The notes under the pieces are model-generated. The model was not told the origin of the DNA, ran no database searches, and saw only the letters and a program-made list of their open reading frames with translations. DNA of 64,000 nt from Streptomyces sp. NRRL WC-3626. Its GTDB lineage: Bacteria > Actinomycetota > Actinomycetes > Streptomycetales > Streptomycetaceae. The first letter of the stretch is position 1. Each line of letters opens with the position of its first letter. Both the position numbers and the translations under genes were made by a program. Where the stretch lies: assembly GCF_000718785.1 (NCBI RefSeq), contig NZ_JOCA01000028.1:1-64000 (forward strand), in the 5' to 3' direction. Positions 1 to 10,025 of this stretch are shown here, piece by piece.

Positions 1-92
1 CGCCCGGTTACATTCCGAACCCGGAAGCTAAGCCTTACAGCGCCGATGGTACTGCAGGGGGGACCCTGTGGGAGAGTAGGACGCCGCCGAAC
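1..92 (+). rRNA. rrf: 5S ribosomal RNA, 3' part
   Basis: The window opens inside a 5S rRNA. The sequence from CGCCCGGTTACATTCCGAAC through GGAGAGTAGGACGCC to CCGCCGAAC is the conserved actinobacterial 5S 3' two-thirds. The terminal CCGCCGAAC would pair with a 5' end that lies outside the window. An intrinsic terminator follows 9 bases downstream, so this is the last gene of an rRNA operon reading rightward. Confidence 0.95.
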
Positions 93-100
93 AATCATTC

Positions 101-147
101 AAAAGGGTTGGACCCCGAACTTCGGTTCCGGGTCCAACCCTTTTTTG
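101..147 (+). terminator. rRNA operon intrinsic terminator
   Basis: A near-perfect long hairpin: AAAAGGGTTGGACCCcGAAC, a TTCG tetraloop, then GTTCcGGGTCCAACCCTTTT, ending in a T-rich tract (TTTTTTG). It is a textbook rho-independent terminator directly after 5S rRNA. Confidence 0.95.
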
Positions 148-192
148 TTTGCCGTTACTTGACGTTCACGTCGCACGACGAACATCCACCCC

Positions 193-870
193 ATGGGTAC
201 TGCTGCGCTGCTCAGGGCCGCTGGAGTCGGTGTCGGTGACGAGGTCGTCGTGCCGGCCTTCGGGAACGTGGAAGTCGCGGAAGCCGTGGCGACGGCAGGT
301 GCGCTGCCGGTGTTCGCCGACATAGATCCGCTGACGTACTGTCTGGAGCCGGCCGCCGTGGAAGCGGCCGTAACTCCCCGGACGGCGGCCGTCGTTGTCG
401 TCCACCGCTTCGGCCGGCCAGCCGGTGTCGGGCAGTTGCACGCGCTCGGCCGACGGCACGGACTGCTGGTGCTGGAGCACGGAGAGTCCGAGGCGCCGTA
501 CGACGAGATGGCCCAGCGGCGGCAGCGGGCGGCGTTCCTCGACGCGAAGCTGCGGGGCGTGCGGATACCCGAGGGCGGCGTCGGACACACCTACCAGCAG
601 TACGTCGTACGAGTGCCGGGCAACGGCAGGCCCGACCGGGACGCCTTCGCACGGGCCATACGGGGCAGGGGTGTTGAGTGCAGGGTGCCGGTGAAAACCC
701 CCGTGCACCGGTTGCCCGAGTTCCGGCGGTGCGTGTCGCTGCCGGAGACCGAGCGGGCCGCCGACGAGACCCTCGCGCTTCCCGTCGACGCGACGCTGAC
801 CAAGCGGGACATGCAGCGGATCGCGGGAGCGTGCAACGCACTGGGCGGACTGCTCCAGCCGACAGGCTGA
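193..870 (+). CDS. Shortened DegT/DnrJ/EryC1/StrS-like aminotransferase lacking the PLP lysine region
   Basis: The 225-residue product matches fold-type I sugar aminotransferases of the DegT/StrS family in pieces. Residues 1-55 (GVGVGDEVVVPAFGNVEVAEA, then PVFADIDP) match the usual region around residues 45-100 of the family. The segment up to VLEHGESEAP matches the strand with the PLP-contacting Asp, here His-Gly. After this the family normally has about 85-100 residues with the Schiff-base lysine and the RMSE loop; these are missing, and the protein resumes at TYQQYVVRVPG. Family members have about 370 residues. No Shine-Dalgarno precedes the ATG, and the N-terminus seems cut as well. It lies between the rRNA terminator and tRNA-Thr. 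Catalysis is unlikely; it is a pseudoenzyme or a decaying gene, but the frame is open and codon use is normal. Confidence 0.7.
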   Translation: MGTAALLRAAGVGVGDEVVVPAFGNVEVAEAVATAGALPVFADIDPLTYCLEPAAVEAAVTPRTAAVVVVHRFGRPAGVGQLHALGRRHGLLVLEHGESEAPYDEMAQRRQRAAFLDAKLRGVRIPEGGVGHTYQQYVVRVPGNGRPDRDAFARAIRGRGVECRVPVKTPVHRLPEFRRCVSLPETERAADETLALPVDATLTKRDMQRIAGACNALGGLLQPTG

Positions 871-877
871 GCGGCGG

Positions 878-907
878 TTGGGAGCACGGGTCTGTTCGGG
901 GTATGAT
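878..907 (+). promoter_or_regulatory. Probable tRNA-Thr promoter
   Basis: TTGGGA (878-883) and TATGAT (902-907) are spaced by 18 bases and lie about 40 bases upstream of the mature tRNA-Thr. This fits a housekeeping-sigma (HrdB) promoter. Inferred from sequence only. Confidence 0.5.
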
Positions 908-948
908 CTATTCCGTTGCCGCGCGGGAAACCCCGCACAAAGCAACAG

Positions 949-1021
949 GCCCCTATAGCTCAGTCGGTAGAGCGTCTCCATGGTAAGGAGAAGGTCAACG
1001 GTTCGATTCCGTTTGGGGGCT
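949..1021 (+). tRNA. tRNA-Thr (anticodon GGT)
   Basis: A 73-base cloverleaf. The acceptor arm GCCCCTA pairs with TGGGGGC with one G-T pair, the D arm is AGCTCAGTCGGTAGAGC, the anticodon stem TCTCC/GGAGA holds loop ATGGTAA (anticodon GGT, reading ACC/ACT), and the T arm contains GGTTCGATTCC. The 3' CCA is not encoded (TCCGA follows). A terminator hairpin follows immediately. Confidence 0.95.
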
Positions 1022-1028
1022 CCGACAG

Positions 1029-1060
1029 AAAGGCCCCGCCCATTCGGGCGGGGCCTTTCT
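1029..1060 (+). terminator. Intrinsic terminator after tRNA-Thr
   Basis: A perfect 13-bp stem, AAAGGCCCCGCCC, loop ATTC, GGGCGGGGCCTTT, eight bases after the tRNA. The A-rich left and T-rich right ends suit termination in both directions. Confidence 0.85.
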
Positions 1061-1061
1061 C

Positions 1062-1080
1062 ATGCCCTCCGGGAGGGCAT
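1062..1080. terminator. Short hairpin between tRNA-Thr and osaC
   Basis: ATGCCCTC-CGG-GAGGGCAT forms a perfect 8-bp stem. It lies 5 bases beyond the osaC stop and, with the preceding tRNA terminator, probably ends osaC transcription on the minus strand. Confidence 0.5.
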
Positions 1081-1085
1081 CCCGG

Positions 1086-3839
1086 TTATTCCGTGTGCAG
1101 GCCCGGTACGCGCATGGCGAGAATCGCCATGTCGTCGGACGGCGGCTCGGAGGCGAAGCGTTCCACGGCACGCATGATGCGGGCCGCGACCGCCCCCGCC
1201 GTCAGACCCGTACAGGTCGTCAGAACGTCGGTGAGCCCGTCGTCGCCCAGCATCCGCGGGCCCTCCCGGCGTTCGGTCACGCCATCGGTGACACAGAGGA
1301 GGACATCACCGGGATCGAGGGTGACCGTCTGCTCGTACAGCTCCAGGTCCTCGATGACGCCGAGGAGGGGCTGCGGCTCCGCCGCCGGTTCGACCGTACC
1401 GTCCTGGCGCAGCCGGAGCGGCAGGGGATGTCCCGCGCAGACCACCTTCAGTTCCGCGCTGCCGTCCTCCTGCGGGCGCATCTCGCCGTAGAGGAGGGTC
1501 AGGAAGCGGCTGCGGGCGCCCTCGTCGAGGATCGCGGAGTTGAGGCGCTCCAGTACCGCCGGGCCGCTGAGACCCTCACGGGCGAGCAGGCGCAGCGCGT
1601 GCCGGGCCAGCCCCGTGACGGCCGCCGCGTTGGGGCCGGTGCCGCAGACGTCGCCGATGGCGAAACCGTAGGCGCCGTCGCTGATCGGGAAGAGGTCGTA
1701 GAAGTCGCCGCCGACCTCGTTGCCCTCGCCGGCCGCGCGGTAGATGACCTCGACCTCGACACCGTCCACCGCGGGCAGCTCGGGTGGCAGCAGGCTGCGC
1801 TGGAGGGACTGGCTGATGGCCGTGCGCTCCGAGTACAGGCGGGCGTTGTCCAGGGCCAGGGCGGCCCGTCGGGAGAGGTCCTCGGCGAGTTCCAGGATCT
1901 CCTGGCGGAAGTGTTCGTCGGTCGGCTTGCCCAGCGTCAGCATGCCGATGACCCGGTTGCGGGCGACCAGCGGAAGGACCACCGTCTCGCCGCCGACCGC
2001 GGAAGCCGTCGCGAGCGTCGGGCCGATGCCCGGGGTGACCTGATGCGTCGGGCTGCCGCTGAGACCCAGGCTGCGCATGGAGGTGCGCAGGGCCGCCTGG
2101 TGGGCGACCTCCGCGGGGGCCGTCCAGACACGGGCTCCGGGAGTGGGGACCGGGTCGGGCGGGGTGATCTTCGACAGCAGGGACTTGATGCCGTCGATCA
2201 GCTCCTCGTCCTCGTGCAGGACGTACGACAGATAGGGCTCGGACGCCTGGTCGGCGATCGTGTAGACGGCACACCAGGTGGAGAGGGTCGGCACGGTCAT
2301 CTGGGCCATCAGGGCCAGCGTCTGGTCCCGGTCCAGAGTGCCGGCCAGCAGGTCGGAGGCCTCGACGAGGAAGCTGAGCGAGCCGCGGCGCAGCCGCTCC
2401 AACTCGCCCAGGCGGGCCGACTCGACGGCCAGGGCGATACGGTCCGCCGCGAACTGCAGGCGCAGCGCCTCCTCGTTGGAGTACCTGTTGGGCGCCTCGG
2501 CGGCGACGCCGAGGGAGCCGGTGAGGCGGCCCTCGACCTTGAGCGGGACGGTGACGACGGAGCGCATGCCGGTGCTGTTGAGGAGCGGGACCGCGCCGGG
2601 GACGGCGGTCAGGTCCTCGTGAACGGCCGGCATGCGGGCGGAGCCGTACCGTCCGGGGCCGGCCTCCACGGGGACGCGGGCGAAGCGCTGGCGGGCCGAG
2701 GGCAGGCCGGTGGAGGCGCGGACCTCCAGCTCCGTCTCGTCGTCGGTCGCGAGGAGGAGGAAGGCGGAGTCGCCGTCGAGCATGTCGCGGGCGCGTTCCA
2801 CCGTCCGCTGGAGCAGTCCGTCGAGGTCGTCCGGGGCGGGGGAGCCGATGAAGACCTCGAACGGGTCGGTGCTCTGGCCCTCGGAGGTGCCGGACGTGTC
2901 GGTCGCGGGGCGGCGCAGCGGGGTCTGCAGCACCGCCCGTTCGTGGTCCCTCACGAGCAGGCAGACCGTTGACGGCTCCCCGTCGGTGTCACGGACCCGC
3001 AGGTGGGAGGCGTAGACGGGGATCACGCGGCCGTGCGCGCCCCGGATGCCGTAGCTGCCCTCCCAGCGGGAGAGCTGGAGCGCGTCGGCGATGCCGGTGC
3101 CCGTGCCCGGGGTGTGCGGCCAGGCGGCGAGGTCGGTGAGCGGTTTGCCGGTGACCTGTTCCGCGGAGTAGCCGAAGAGCTCCTCGGCGTCCTCGTTCCA
3201 GGCGGAGACGGAGCCGCCGCGGTCGATCTGGACGACGGCGACGCGGACCCGGGTGTCGGCGAGGGGCAGGAGATGCGCCGGCAGGGAGGGGCCGGCGGTG
3301 CGGGTGCCGACCGGGCGCGCGGGGAGGTCGAGCTGGAACCAGACGGTCTTGTGGGTGGGGGTGTAGTCGACGCCCCAGTGGCCGGACAGGGCCGCGCACA
3401 ACTGGAGGCCGCGGCCACCCTCGCGGTCGGGGCTGCCCATGTTGACGGGCGAGCCCTGGAGGGGGATCTCCCGCTCCGGATACCGGTCGGCCACCTCGAT
3501 TCGTACGCCTTCGTCGCTGCGCAGACAGAGGAGGTCGGCAGCCGTGCCGGCGTGGACCACGGCGTTGGTGACCAGCTCGCTGGTGAGGACCACGGCGTCG
3601 TCGACGATGTCGGCGAAGCCCCAGCCCTGGAGGGTGTCGCGGACGAAGGAGCGGGCGGTCGCGACCGATCGCCCGACGGGCTCGAAGCTGGCGGCCGCGC
3701 GCGCGGTGATCACAGAACTCCTCGACCGGTTCTCGACGGGCATGGCTCCCTGGCCGACCGGCTCGTGCCGTTGGTGCGGCAGGCCGTCAGCCGGCCGTGG
3801 GTCCGGGGGCTGCTCCCCCGGGATCAGTCCGGTGGTCAT
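1086..3839 (-). CDS. osaC: OsaC-type multidomain regulator: RsbW-like kinase, PAS, GAF and PP2C phosphatase
   Basis: A soluble 917-residue signalling protein. An RsbW/SpoIIAB-like ATPase module lies at roughly residues 45-170 (N-box ELVTNAVVHAG, later GGRGLQL). Next come a PAS domain near 190-300 (SAWNEDAEELFGYSAEQVTGKPL), two GAF-like segments, and a C-terminal SpoIIE/PP2C phosphatase with metal-binding motifs GGDFYD, GDVCGTG and TDGVTE. In S. coelicolor the homologue next to osaAB returns sigma-B activity to baseline after osmotic stress; the same job is inferred here because both modules can act on anti-sigma networks. The ATG at 3839 is chosen for its GGAGGG ribosome site 9 bases upstream; the frame stays open to 3923 without such a site. 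Divergent from osaA. Confidence 0.88.
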   Translation of the reverse strand: MTTGLIPGEQPPDPRPADGLPHQRHEPVGQGAMPVENRSRSSVITARAAASFEPVGRSVATARSFVRDTLQGWGFADIVDDAVVLTSELVTNAVVHAGTAADLLCLRSDEGVRIEVADRYPEREIPLQGSPVNMGSPDREGGRGLQLCAALSGHWGVDYTPTHKTVWFQLDLPARPVGTRTAGPSLPAHLLPLADTRVRVAVVQIDRGGSVSAWNEDAEELFGYSAEQVTGKPLTDLAAWPHTPGTGTGIADALQLSRWEGSYGIRGAHGRVIPVYASHLRVRDTDGEPSTVCLLVRDHERAVLQTPLRRPATDTSGTSEGQSTDPFEVFIGSPAPDDLDGLLQRTVERARDMLDGDSAFLLLATDDETELEVRASTGLPSARQRFARVPVEAGPGRYGSARMPAVHEDLTAVPGAVPLLNSTGMRSVVTVPLKVEGRLTGSLGVAAEAPNRYSNEEALRLQFAADRIALAVESARLGELERLRRGSLSFLVEASDLLAGTLDRDQTLALMAQMTVPTLSTWCAVYTIADQASEPYLSYVLHEDEELIDGIKSLLSKITPPDPVPTPGARVWTAPAEVAHQAALRTSMRSLGLSGSPTHQVTPGIGPTLATASAVGGETVVLPLVARNRVIGMLTLGKPTDEHFRQEILELAEDLSRRAALALDNARLYSERTAISQSLQRSLLPPELPAVDGVEVEVIYRAAGEGNEVGGDFYDLFPISDGAYGFAIGDVCGTGPNAAAVTGLARHALRLLAREGLSGPAVLERLNSAILDEGARSRFLTLLYGEMRPQEDGSAELKVVCAGHPLPLRLRQDGTVEPAAEPQPLLGVIEDLELYEQTVTLDPGDVLLCVTDGVTERREGPRMLGDDGLTDVLTTCTGLTAGAVAARIMRAVERFASEPPSDDMAILAMRVPGLHTE

Positions 3840-4252
3840 GTGTGCGGCCGCCCTCCGATGCCCGCTCGTCTCCTGCCACCGCCCAGGCCGGACGGACCGG
3901 CGTGGCTGGACAGCCGGATGCAAGGTTACTTACCTTCGCGGTCCGTGCGGATGCCGGTCCGCCGTGTTTCCGTCCGGAGGTGTCGGCGGTCCCGCGCGTG
4001 TGCGGACGATGTGCGAAGCTGCCGAACTGTTATGGCCTGGTTCGGTGGGGGTGAAACACTGGGCAGGCTTGTCGTGAAGGTCCACGCAGGCTGTGTGTCC
4101 TCCGCGCCGGGTGGGCAGCAGCCCCTTGGTGGTGCCCAGGAACGTCGGGCAGGACATCGCAGCAGTACGGGAACAGCACGGTGGTAGCGGGTACGTCCCT
4201 GGTGGCGGGCCCGGGTACAGCGGTAACGGTCGACCCCTGCGGGAGGGACACA
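3840..4252. other. osaC-osaA divergent intergenic region
   Basis: About 410 bases with no convincing gene. It must hold the promoters for both osaC and osaA. A 15-bp inverted repeat lies at 3922-3936. Two GGGTAC motifs (4189 and 4213) resemble a sigma-B -10 element but have no matching GNNT -35 at 14-16 bases. Confidence 0.5.
3922..3936. repeat. Inverted repeat AAGGT-TACTT-ACCTT upstream of osaC
   Basis: A perfect 5-bp-arm inverted repeat in a locally A/T-richer patch, 83 bases upstream of the osaC start codon. Position and symmetry suit an operator. It resembles, but is two bases shorter than, the core of an actinobacterial iron box, so no regulator is assigned. Confidence 0.35.
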
Positions 4253-7200
4253 GTGGAGTCTGGCGCAGCGACGCGGGGCACGAAGACGACGCGCGCGAAG
4301 GGCGGACAGTCCCTGAGTAGGCCTGGACGGGCCCGGGGTGGCACCACGACGGTGGACACCGCGGCCCTGAACCGGTTGATGACGGCGCTGGTGGCGATGC
4401 GGGACGGCAACTTCCGCAAGCGGCTCACGGTGTCCGGCGACGGCGTGATGGCGGAGATCGCGGCGGTCTTCAACGAGGTGGCCGACCGCAATCTGCATCT
4501 GACGGGTGAGCTGGCACGGGTGCGCCGCATGGTCGGGCGTGAGGGAAAGCTCACGGAGCGGCTGGAGACGGGGGCCTCCGAGGGGTCCTGGGCGACCGCG
4601 ATCGACCACTCGAACGCGCTGGTCGACGACCTGGTGCGGCCGGTGTCCGAGGTCAGCCGGGTGCTGTCGGCGGTGGCGGAGGGTGATCTGTCGCCGCGTA
4701 TGGAGCTGCGGACGCAGGCGCCGGACGGGTCGGGGCATCCGCTGCGGGGCGAGTTCCTCAAGGTCGCGCGGACCGTGAACAATCTGGTCGACCAGCTGTC
4801 GACGTTCACCGACGAGGTCACGCGTGTGGCCAGCGAGGTGGGGACCGAGGGCAAGCTGGGCGGGCAGGCCCAGGTGCGCGGCATGTCCGGATCGTGGAAG
4901 GGCCTGACGGACTCCGTCAACACGATGGCGGAGCGGCTGACGGCACAGGTGCGTGACATCGCGCTGGTGACGACGGCCGTCGCGCGGGGTGATCTGTCGC
5001 GCAAGGTCACCGTGCACGTCGAGGGCGAGATGCTCGAGCTGAAGAACACCGTCAACACGATGGTGGACCAGCTCTCCGCGTTCTCCTCGGAGGTGACACG
5101 CGTCGCGCGGGAGGTGGGCACCGAGGGTGCCCTGGGCGGTCAGGCGCAGGTGCCCGGGGTGGACGGTGTGTGGAAGGAGCTCACCGACTCCGTCAACACC
5201 ATGGCGGGGAATCTCACCGCGCAGGTGCGCGGGATCGCCGAGGTGACCACCGCGGTCGCCAACGGCGACCTCTCGCGGAAGGTGACGGTGCCGGCACGCG
5301 GCGAGGTCGCGCAGCTCGCCGAGACGATCAACCAGATGACCGAGACGCTGCGGATCTTCGCGGACGAGGTCACGCGCGTGGCGAACGAGGTCGGCGCCGA
5401 GGGGCGGCTGGGCGGCCAGGCGAACGTGCCGGGCGCGGCGGGGACGTGGAAGGACCTGACGGACTCCGTCAACACGGTGTTCCGGAACCTGACCACTCAG
5501 GTGCGGGACATCGCCGCGGTGACGACGGCGGTCGCCAACGGCGACCTGTCGCAGAAGGTCACCGTGGACGTGGCCGGCGAGATGCTGGAGCTGAAGAACA
5601 CCGTCAACACGATGGTGGACCAGCTGTCCTCCTTCGGTGCCGAGGTCACGCGTGTGGCGCGCGAGATCGGTGTCGAGGGCGAGCTGGGCGGCCAGGCGCA
5701 GGTGCCGGGGGCGGCGGGGACGTGGAAGGACCTCACCGACTCCGTCAACACGGCGTTCCGCAACCTCACCGGACAGGTGAGGAACATCGCCCAGGTGACG
5801 ACGGCCGTCGCCAACGGTGACCTCTCGCAGAAGGTCACCGTGGACGTCTCCGGCGAGATGCTCCAGCTGAAGAACACCGTGAACACCATGGTGGACCAGC
5901 TGTCGAGCTTCGCCGACCAGGTCACGCGGATGGCCCGGGACGTGGGCACGGAGGGCCGCCTCGGCGGTCAGGCGCGCGTGGACGGCGTGTCCGGCACCTG
6001 GAAGGAGCTCACCGACTCGGTGAACTCCATGGCGTCGAATCTGACCGGCCAGGTGCGCAACATCGCCCAGGTGACGACGGCCGTCGCGCGGGGAGACCTG
6101 TCGCAGAAGATCGACGTCGACGCGCGCGGGGAGATCCTCGAGCTGAAGAACACCATCAACACGATGGTCGACCAGCTGTCGTCGTTCGCCGACCAGGTGA
6201 CGCGGGTGGCCCGCGAGGTGGGCACCGAGGGGCGTCTCGGCGGTCAGGCGCAGGTGCCCGGCGTCGCCGGTGTGTGGCGGGACCTGACGGACTCCGTGAA
6301 CGGCATGGCGTCCAATCTGACGGGCCAGGTGCGCAACATCGCCCAGGTGGCGACGGCGGTGGCGCGCGGTGACCTGTCGCAGAAGATCACCGTGGACGCG
6401 CGCGGGGAGATCCTGGAACTCAAGAACACGCTGAACACGATGGTGGACCAGCTGTCGTCGTTCGCCGAAGAGGTCACACGCGTGGCCCGCGAGGTGGGTA
6501 CGGAGGGCATCCTCGGCGGTCAGGCCGAGGTGCAGGGTGTCTCCGGCACCTGGAAGGACCTCACGCAGTCGGTGAACGGCATGGCGAACAACCTGACGCT
6601 CCAGGTGCGCAACATCGCCGAGGTCACCACCGCGGTCGCCAAGGGCGACCTGTCGAAGAAGATCACCGTCGACGCCAAGGGCGAGATCCTCGAGCTGGTG
6701 ACCACCGTCAACACGATGGTGGACCAGCTGTCGTCGTTCGCCGAGCAGGTGACGCGGGTGGCCCGCGAGGTGGGTACCGAGGGCATCCTCGGCGGTCAGG
6801 CGAACGTGCCGGGTGTCACGGGCATCTGGAAGGACCTGAGCGACAACGTCAACCTGATGGCCAAGAACCTGACCACGCAGGTGCGCAACATCTCCCAGGT
6901 CTCCGCCGCCGTCGCCAACGGCGACCTGACGCGGCAGGTCAGCATCGAGGCGCGCGGTGAGGTGGCGCAGCTCGCCGACACCATCAACACCATGGTGAAG
7001 ACGCTGAGCGCGTTCGCCGAGCAGGTCACCAAGGTGGCCCGTGAGGTGGGCACGGACGGCATCCTGGGCGGGCAGGCCCAGGTGCCGGGTGTGGCGGGCA
7101 CCTGGAAGGACCTCACCGAGTCGGTGAACGGCATGGCGTCCAATCTGACCGGTCAGGTCCGCAACATCGCCATGGTGACGACGGCCATCGCCAAGGGCGA

Positions 7201-9718
7201 CCTGACGAAGAAGATCGACATCGACGCGCGGGGGGAGATCCTCGAGCTGAAGACCACCATCAACACGATGGTGGACCAGTTGTCCTCCTTCGCCGAGGAG
7301 GTCACGCGCGTGGCCCGCGAGGTGGGTACCGAGGGCCAGCTGGGCGGCCAGGCACGCGTGCGGGACGTCGACGGCACCTGGCGGGACCTGACCGAGTCCG
7401 TGAACGAGATGGCCGGGAATCTGACCCGGCAGGTGCGTGCCATCGCGCGGGTGGCGACCGCGGTGACCCGCGGTGACCTGAACCTGAAGATCGACGTGGA
7501 CGCGTCCGGGGAGATCCAGGAACTCCAGGACTACATCAACAAGATGATCGCCAATCTGCGCGACACCACGATCGCCAACAAGGAGCAGGACTGGCTCAAG
7601 GGCAACCTCGCCCGTATCTCGGCGCTGATGCAGGGACGCCGCGATCTGGAGGACGTGGCCTCGCTGATCATGAGCGAGCTGACCCCGGTGGTGTCCGCGC
7701 AGCACGGCGCGTTCTTCCTGACGATGCCGCTGGTCGACGGCGAGGACCTGAGCGCCGCCGACGACGACCAGTTCGAACTGCGGATGCTCGGCTCGTACGG
7801 CTACTCCATGGGGTCCATGCCGACGTCGTTCAGGCCCGGTGAGGGGCTCATCGGCACGGCGGCCGTGGAGAAGCGCACGATCCTCGTGCAGGACGCGCCC
7901 AGCGGCTATCTGAAGATCTCCTCGGGGCTCGGGGAGGCGCCGCCGGCGCAGGTGATCGTGCTGCCGGTGCTGTTCGAGGGGCAGGTGCTCGGAGTCATCG
8001 AGCTGGCCTCGTTCACGCCGTTCACGCACATCCAGAAGGATTTCCTCAACCAGATCGCCGAGATGATCGCGACGAGCGTCAACACCATCTCGGTCAACAC
8101 CAGGACCGAGCGGCTGCTCTCGCAGTCCCAGGAGCTGACCGAGCAACTGCGCGAGCGGTCGGCGGAGTTGGAGCAGCGGCAGAAGGCGCTCCAGGCGTCC
8201 AACGCCGAACTGGAGGAGAAGGCCGAGCTGCTGGCCCGGCAGAACCGCGACATCGAGGTGAAGAACACCGAGATCGAGGAGGCGCGGCAGGTCCTGGAGG
8301 AGCGTGCCGAGCAGCTCGCGGTCTCCATGCGCTACAAGAGCGAGTTCCTCGCCAACATGTCGCACGAGCTGCGTACGCCGCTCAACTCGCTGCTGATTCT
8401 CGCGAAGTTGCTCGCCGACAACGCGGAGGGGAACCTCTCGCCGAAGCAGGTCGAGTTCGCCGAGACCATCCACGGCGCCGGGTCCGACCTGCTGCAGCTC
8501 ATCAACGACATCCTCGACCTGTCGAAGGTCGACGCGGGCAAGATGGACGTGTCCCCGACGCGTATCGCTCTGGTCCAGCTGGTGGACTACGTGGAGGCGA
8601 CCTTCCGGCCGCTGACCGCGGAGAAGGGGCTCGACCTGTCCGTACGGGTGTCGCCGGAGCTGCCGGCCACGCTGCACACGGACGAGCAGCGGCTGCTCCA
8701 GGTGCTGCGCAACCTGCTGTCGAACGCGGTGAAGTTCACCGACTCCGGGTCGGTGGAACTGGTCATCCGGCCCGCCCGGGACGACGTCCCGCAGCGGATC
8801 AGGGAGCAGTTGCTGGAGACCGGCTCGCTGACCGACCCGGACGCGGACATGATCGCGTTCTCGGTGAGCGACACGGGCATCGGCATCGCGGCCAGCAAGA
8901 TGCGGGTGATCTTCGAGGCGTTCAAGCAGGCCGACGGCACCACCAGCCGCAAGTACGGCGGTACGGGACTGGGGCTGTCGATCTCGCGGGAGATCGCGCA
9001 GCTGCTGGGCGGCGAGATCCACGCGCAGAGCGAGCCGGGCCGCGGCTCGACGTTCACGCTGTATCTGCCGCTGCACCAGAGCGAGCTGCCGCCGCACGGC
9101 TACCAGCAGACCATGCCCGCGCTGGAGGCAGGTGACCTGGTGGCGTCGGCCGAGCTGCCCCCGGCGGAGTCCGGTGCGCCGGCCGAGGTGACGTCGTACC
9201 GGGACACACACAGCGGTCCGGCCGCGTTGTTCCGGCGGCGCCGCAGGATCACCCTGGAGGCCCGGCCCGCCCCCGAGACCGAGCAGTGGGCCGGTGTGGA
9301 GCACCAGGAGCCGGCGCCGCGCCCGCACCGCGGGATCCGCTTCGGCGGGCAGAAGGTGCTGATCGTCGACGACGACATCCGCAACGTCTTCGCGCTCACC
9401 AGCGTCCTGGAGCAGCACGGTCTGTCCGTGCTGTACGCGGAGAACGGCCGCGAGGGCATCGAGGTGCTGGAGCAGCACGACGACGTGGCGGTCGTCCTGA
9501 TGGACATCATGATGCCCGAGATGGACGGGTACGCCACGACCACGGCGATCCGCCGGATGCCGCAGTTCGCCGGGCTGCCGATCATCGCGCTCACCGCGAA
9601 GGCGATGAAGGGCGACCGGGAGAAGGCGATCGAGTCGGGCGCCTCCGACTACGTGACCAAGCCGGTCGACCCGGACCACCTGCTGTCCGTGATGGAGCAG
9701 TGGATGCGAGGGGAGTGA
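4253..9718 (+). CDS. osaA: OsaA-type hybrid sensor kinase with multi-HAMP array
   Basis: An 1821-residue cytoplasmic hybrid histidine kinase for osmoadaptation. About twelve HAMP-like units with the GDLS motif occupy roughly residues 40-1100. A GAF-like region follows (about 1115-1285), then a coiled coil rich in Glu/Gln/Leu. The HisKA box [13 protein letters not shown] carries phospho-acceptor His1371, followed by an HATPase domain ([21 protein letters not shown]). A C-terminal receiver starts near 1700 (VLIVDDD) with acceptor Asp1751 in [11 protein letters not shown] and a Lys in YVTKP. No transmembrane segment is seen, so sensing is probably intracellular through the HAMP array. The GTG at 4253 has GGGAGGG upstream; the frame is open back to 4181. 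The S. coelicolor homologue works with OsaB, encoded next. Confidence 0.92.
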   Translation: MESGAATRGTKTTRAKGGQSLSRPGRARGGTTTVDTAALNRLMTALVAMRDGNFRKRLTVSGDGVMAEIAAVFNEVADRNLHLTGELARVRRMVGREGKLTERLETGASEGSWATAIDHSNALVDDLVRPVSEVSRVLSAVAEGDLSPRMELRTQAPDGSGHPLRGEFLKVARTVNNLVDQLSTFTDEVTRVASEVGTEGKLGGQAQVRGMSGSWKGLTDSVNTMAERLTAQVRDIALVTTAVARGDLSRKVTVHVEGEMLELKNTVNTMVDQLSAFSSEVTRVAREVGTEGALGGQAQVPGVDGVWKELTDSVNTMAGNLTAQVRGIAEVTTAVANGDLSRKVTVPARGEVAQLAETINQMTETLRIFADEVTRVANEVGAEGRLGGQANVPGAAGTWKDLTDSVNTVFRNLTTQVRDIAAVTTAVANGDLSQKVTVDVAGEMLELKNTVNTMVDQLSSFGAEVTRVAREIGVEGELGGQAQVPGAAGTWKDLTDSVNTAFRNLTGQVRNIAQVTTAVANGDLSQKVTVDVSGEMLQLKNTVNTMVDQLSSFADQVTRMARDVGTEGRLGGQARVDGVSGTWKELTDSVNSMASNLTGQVRNIAQVTTAVARGDLSQKIDVDARGEILELKNTINTMVDQLSSFADQVTRVAREVGTEGRLGGQAQVPGVAGVWRDLTDSVNGMASNLTGQVRNIAQVATAVARGDLSQKITVDARGEILELKNTLNTMVDQLSSFAEEVTRVAREVGTEGILGGQAEVQGVSGTWKDLTQSVNGMANNLTLQVRNIAEVTTAVAKGDLSKKITVDAKGEILELVTTVNTMVDQLSSFAEQVTRVAREVGTEGILGGQANVPGVTGIWKDLSDNVNLMAKNLTTQVRNISQVSAAVANGDLTRQVSIEARGEVAQLADTINTMVKTLSAFAEQVTKVAREVGTDGILGGQAQVPGVAGTWKDLTESVNGMASNLTGQVRNIAMVTTAIAKGDLTKKIDIDARGEILELKTTINTMVDQLSSFAEEVTRVAREVGTEGQLGGQARVRDVDGTWRDLTESVNEMAGNLTRQVRAIARVATAVTRGDLNLKIDVDASGEIQELQDYINKMIANLRDTTIANKEQDWLKGNLARISALMQGRRDLEDVASLIMSELTPVVSAQHGAFFLTMPLVDGEDLSAADDDQFELRMLGSYGYSMGSMPTSFRPGEGLIGTAAVEKRTILVQDAPSGYLKISSGLGEAPPAQVIVLPVLFEGQVLGVIELASFTPFTHIQKDFLNQIAEMIATSVNTISVNTRTERLLSQSQELTEQLRERSAELEQRQKALQASNAELEEKAELLARQNRDIEVKNTEIEEARQVLEERAEQLAVSMRYKSEFLANMSHELRTPLNSLLILAKLLADNAEGNLSPKQVEFAETIHGAGSDLLQLINDILDLSKVDAGKMDVSPTRIALVQLVDYVEATFRPLTAEKGLDLSVRVSPELPATLHTDEQRLLQVLRNLLSNAVKFTDSGSVELVIRPARDDVPQRIREQLLETGSLTDPDADMIAFSVSDTGIGIAASKMRVIFEAFKQADGTTSRKYGGTGLGLSISREIAQLLGGEIHAQSEPGRGSTFTLYLPLHQSELPPHGYQQTMPALEAGDLVASAELPPAESGAPAEVTSYRDTHSGPAALFRRRRRITLEARPAPETEQWAGVEHQEPAPRPHRGIRFGGQKVLIVDDDIRNVFALTSVLEQHGLSVLYAENGREGIEVLEQHDDVAVVLMDIMMPEMDGYATTTAIRRMPQFAGLPIIALTAKAMKGDREKAIESGASDYVTKPVDPDHLLSVMEQWMRGE
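4790..7549 (+). repeat. Ten tandem 276-bp units encoding 92-residue HAMP modules
   Basis: Inside osaA, the GGQA-encoding CAGG landmark recurs at 4865, 5141, 5417, 5693, 5969 and so on to 7349, always exactly 276 bases apart. That gives ten units of 92 codons without a single indel. Each unit has a GDLS/GDLT HAMP core, [18 protein letters not shown] and LGGQA, then [12 protein letters not shown] identity between neighbours is high enough to recombine. Confidence 0.9.
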
Positions 9719-10025
9719 GACCGGCCTCGGGAGGGCGCGCGAAAGTGCCGGGCAGCTTCGGTGACCGCGCCCCCTCGCGGACGCGGTGCGCGGGAAGTCG
9801 TGTAGAAGTACGGGAAACGGGGAACCTTCTGGTCTTCCGCCGCGTTTCCGCTATGTGCACAGTGACATCCCGGTGACAGGGTGTGGTGACGGGCGGGGTG
9901 CGGCTACGATGACCGGCACAAGGACGGGCGGCGCAAGGGAGTCGCCCCCTGGCGCGGTACGCATCGGTACGGCGTCAGGTCCTGCGGACAGGGGAGGCCC
10001 CAAGCCGGGGCGAGGAGGGCGGGCC
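9719..10025. other. osaA-osaB intergenic region
   Basis: About 307 bases without a gene. The distance suggests osaB has its own promoter besides read-through from osaA. I see no clear consensus promoter or terminator; only short GC hairpins near 9760-9795. Confidence 0.4.

Noticed and set aside
1062..2972. A 636-codon plus-strand open frame opposite osaC
   Set aside because: Composition is shadow-like (Gly/Arg/Gln/Val), no ribosome site or domain, whereas the minus-strand product has clear PAS/GAF/PP2C motifs.
4189..4218. GGGTAC motifs as sigma-B promoters for osaA
   Set aside because: No GNNT -35 element lies 14-16 bases upstream of either GGGTAC.
4790..7549. Direct repeats as a CRISPR-like array
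   Set aside because: Period is 276 bp with coding constraint and HAMP motifs; no spacers, no cas genes.
3926..9679. A 1917-codon open frame on the minus strand antisense to osaA
   Set aside because: It mirrors the highly repetitive plus-strand gene; its Arg/His/Gly-rich composition and lack of any domain are typical for antisense frames in high-GC DNA.
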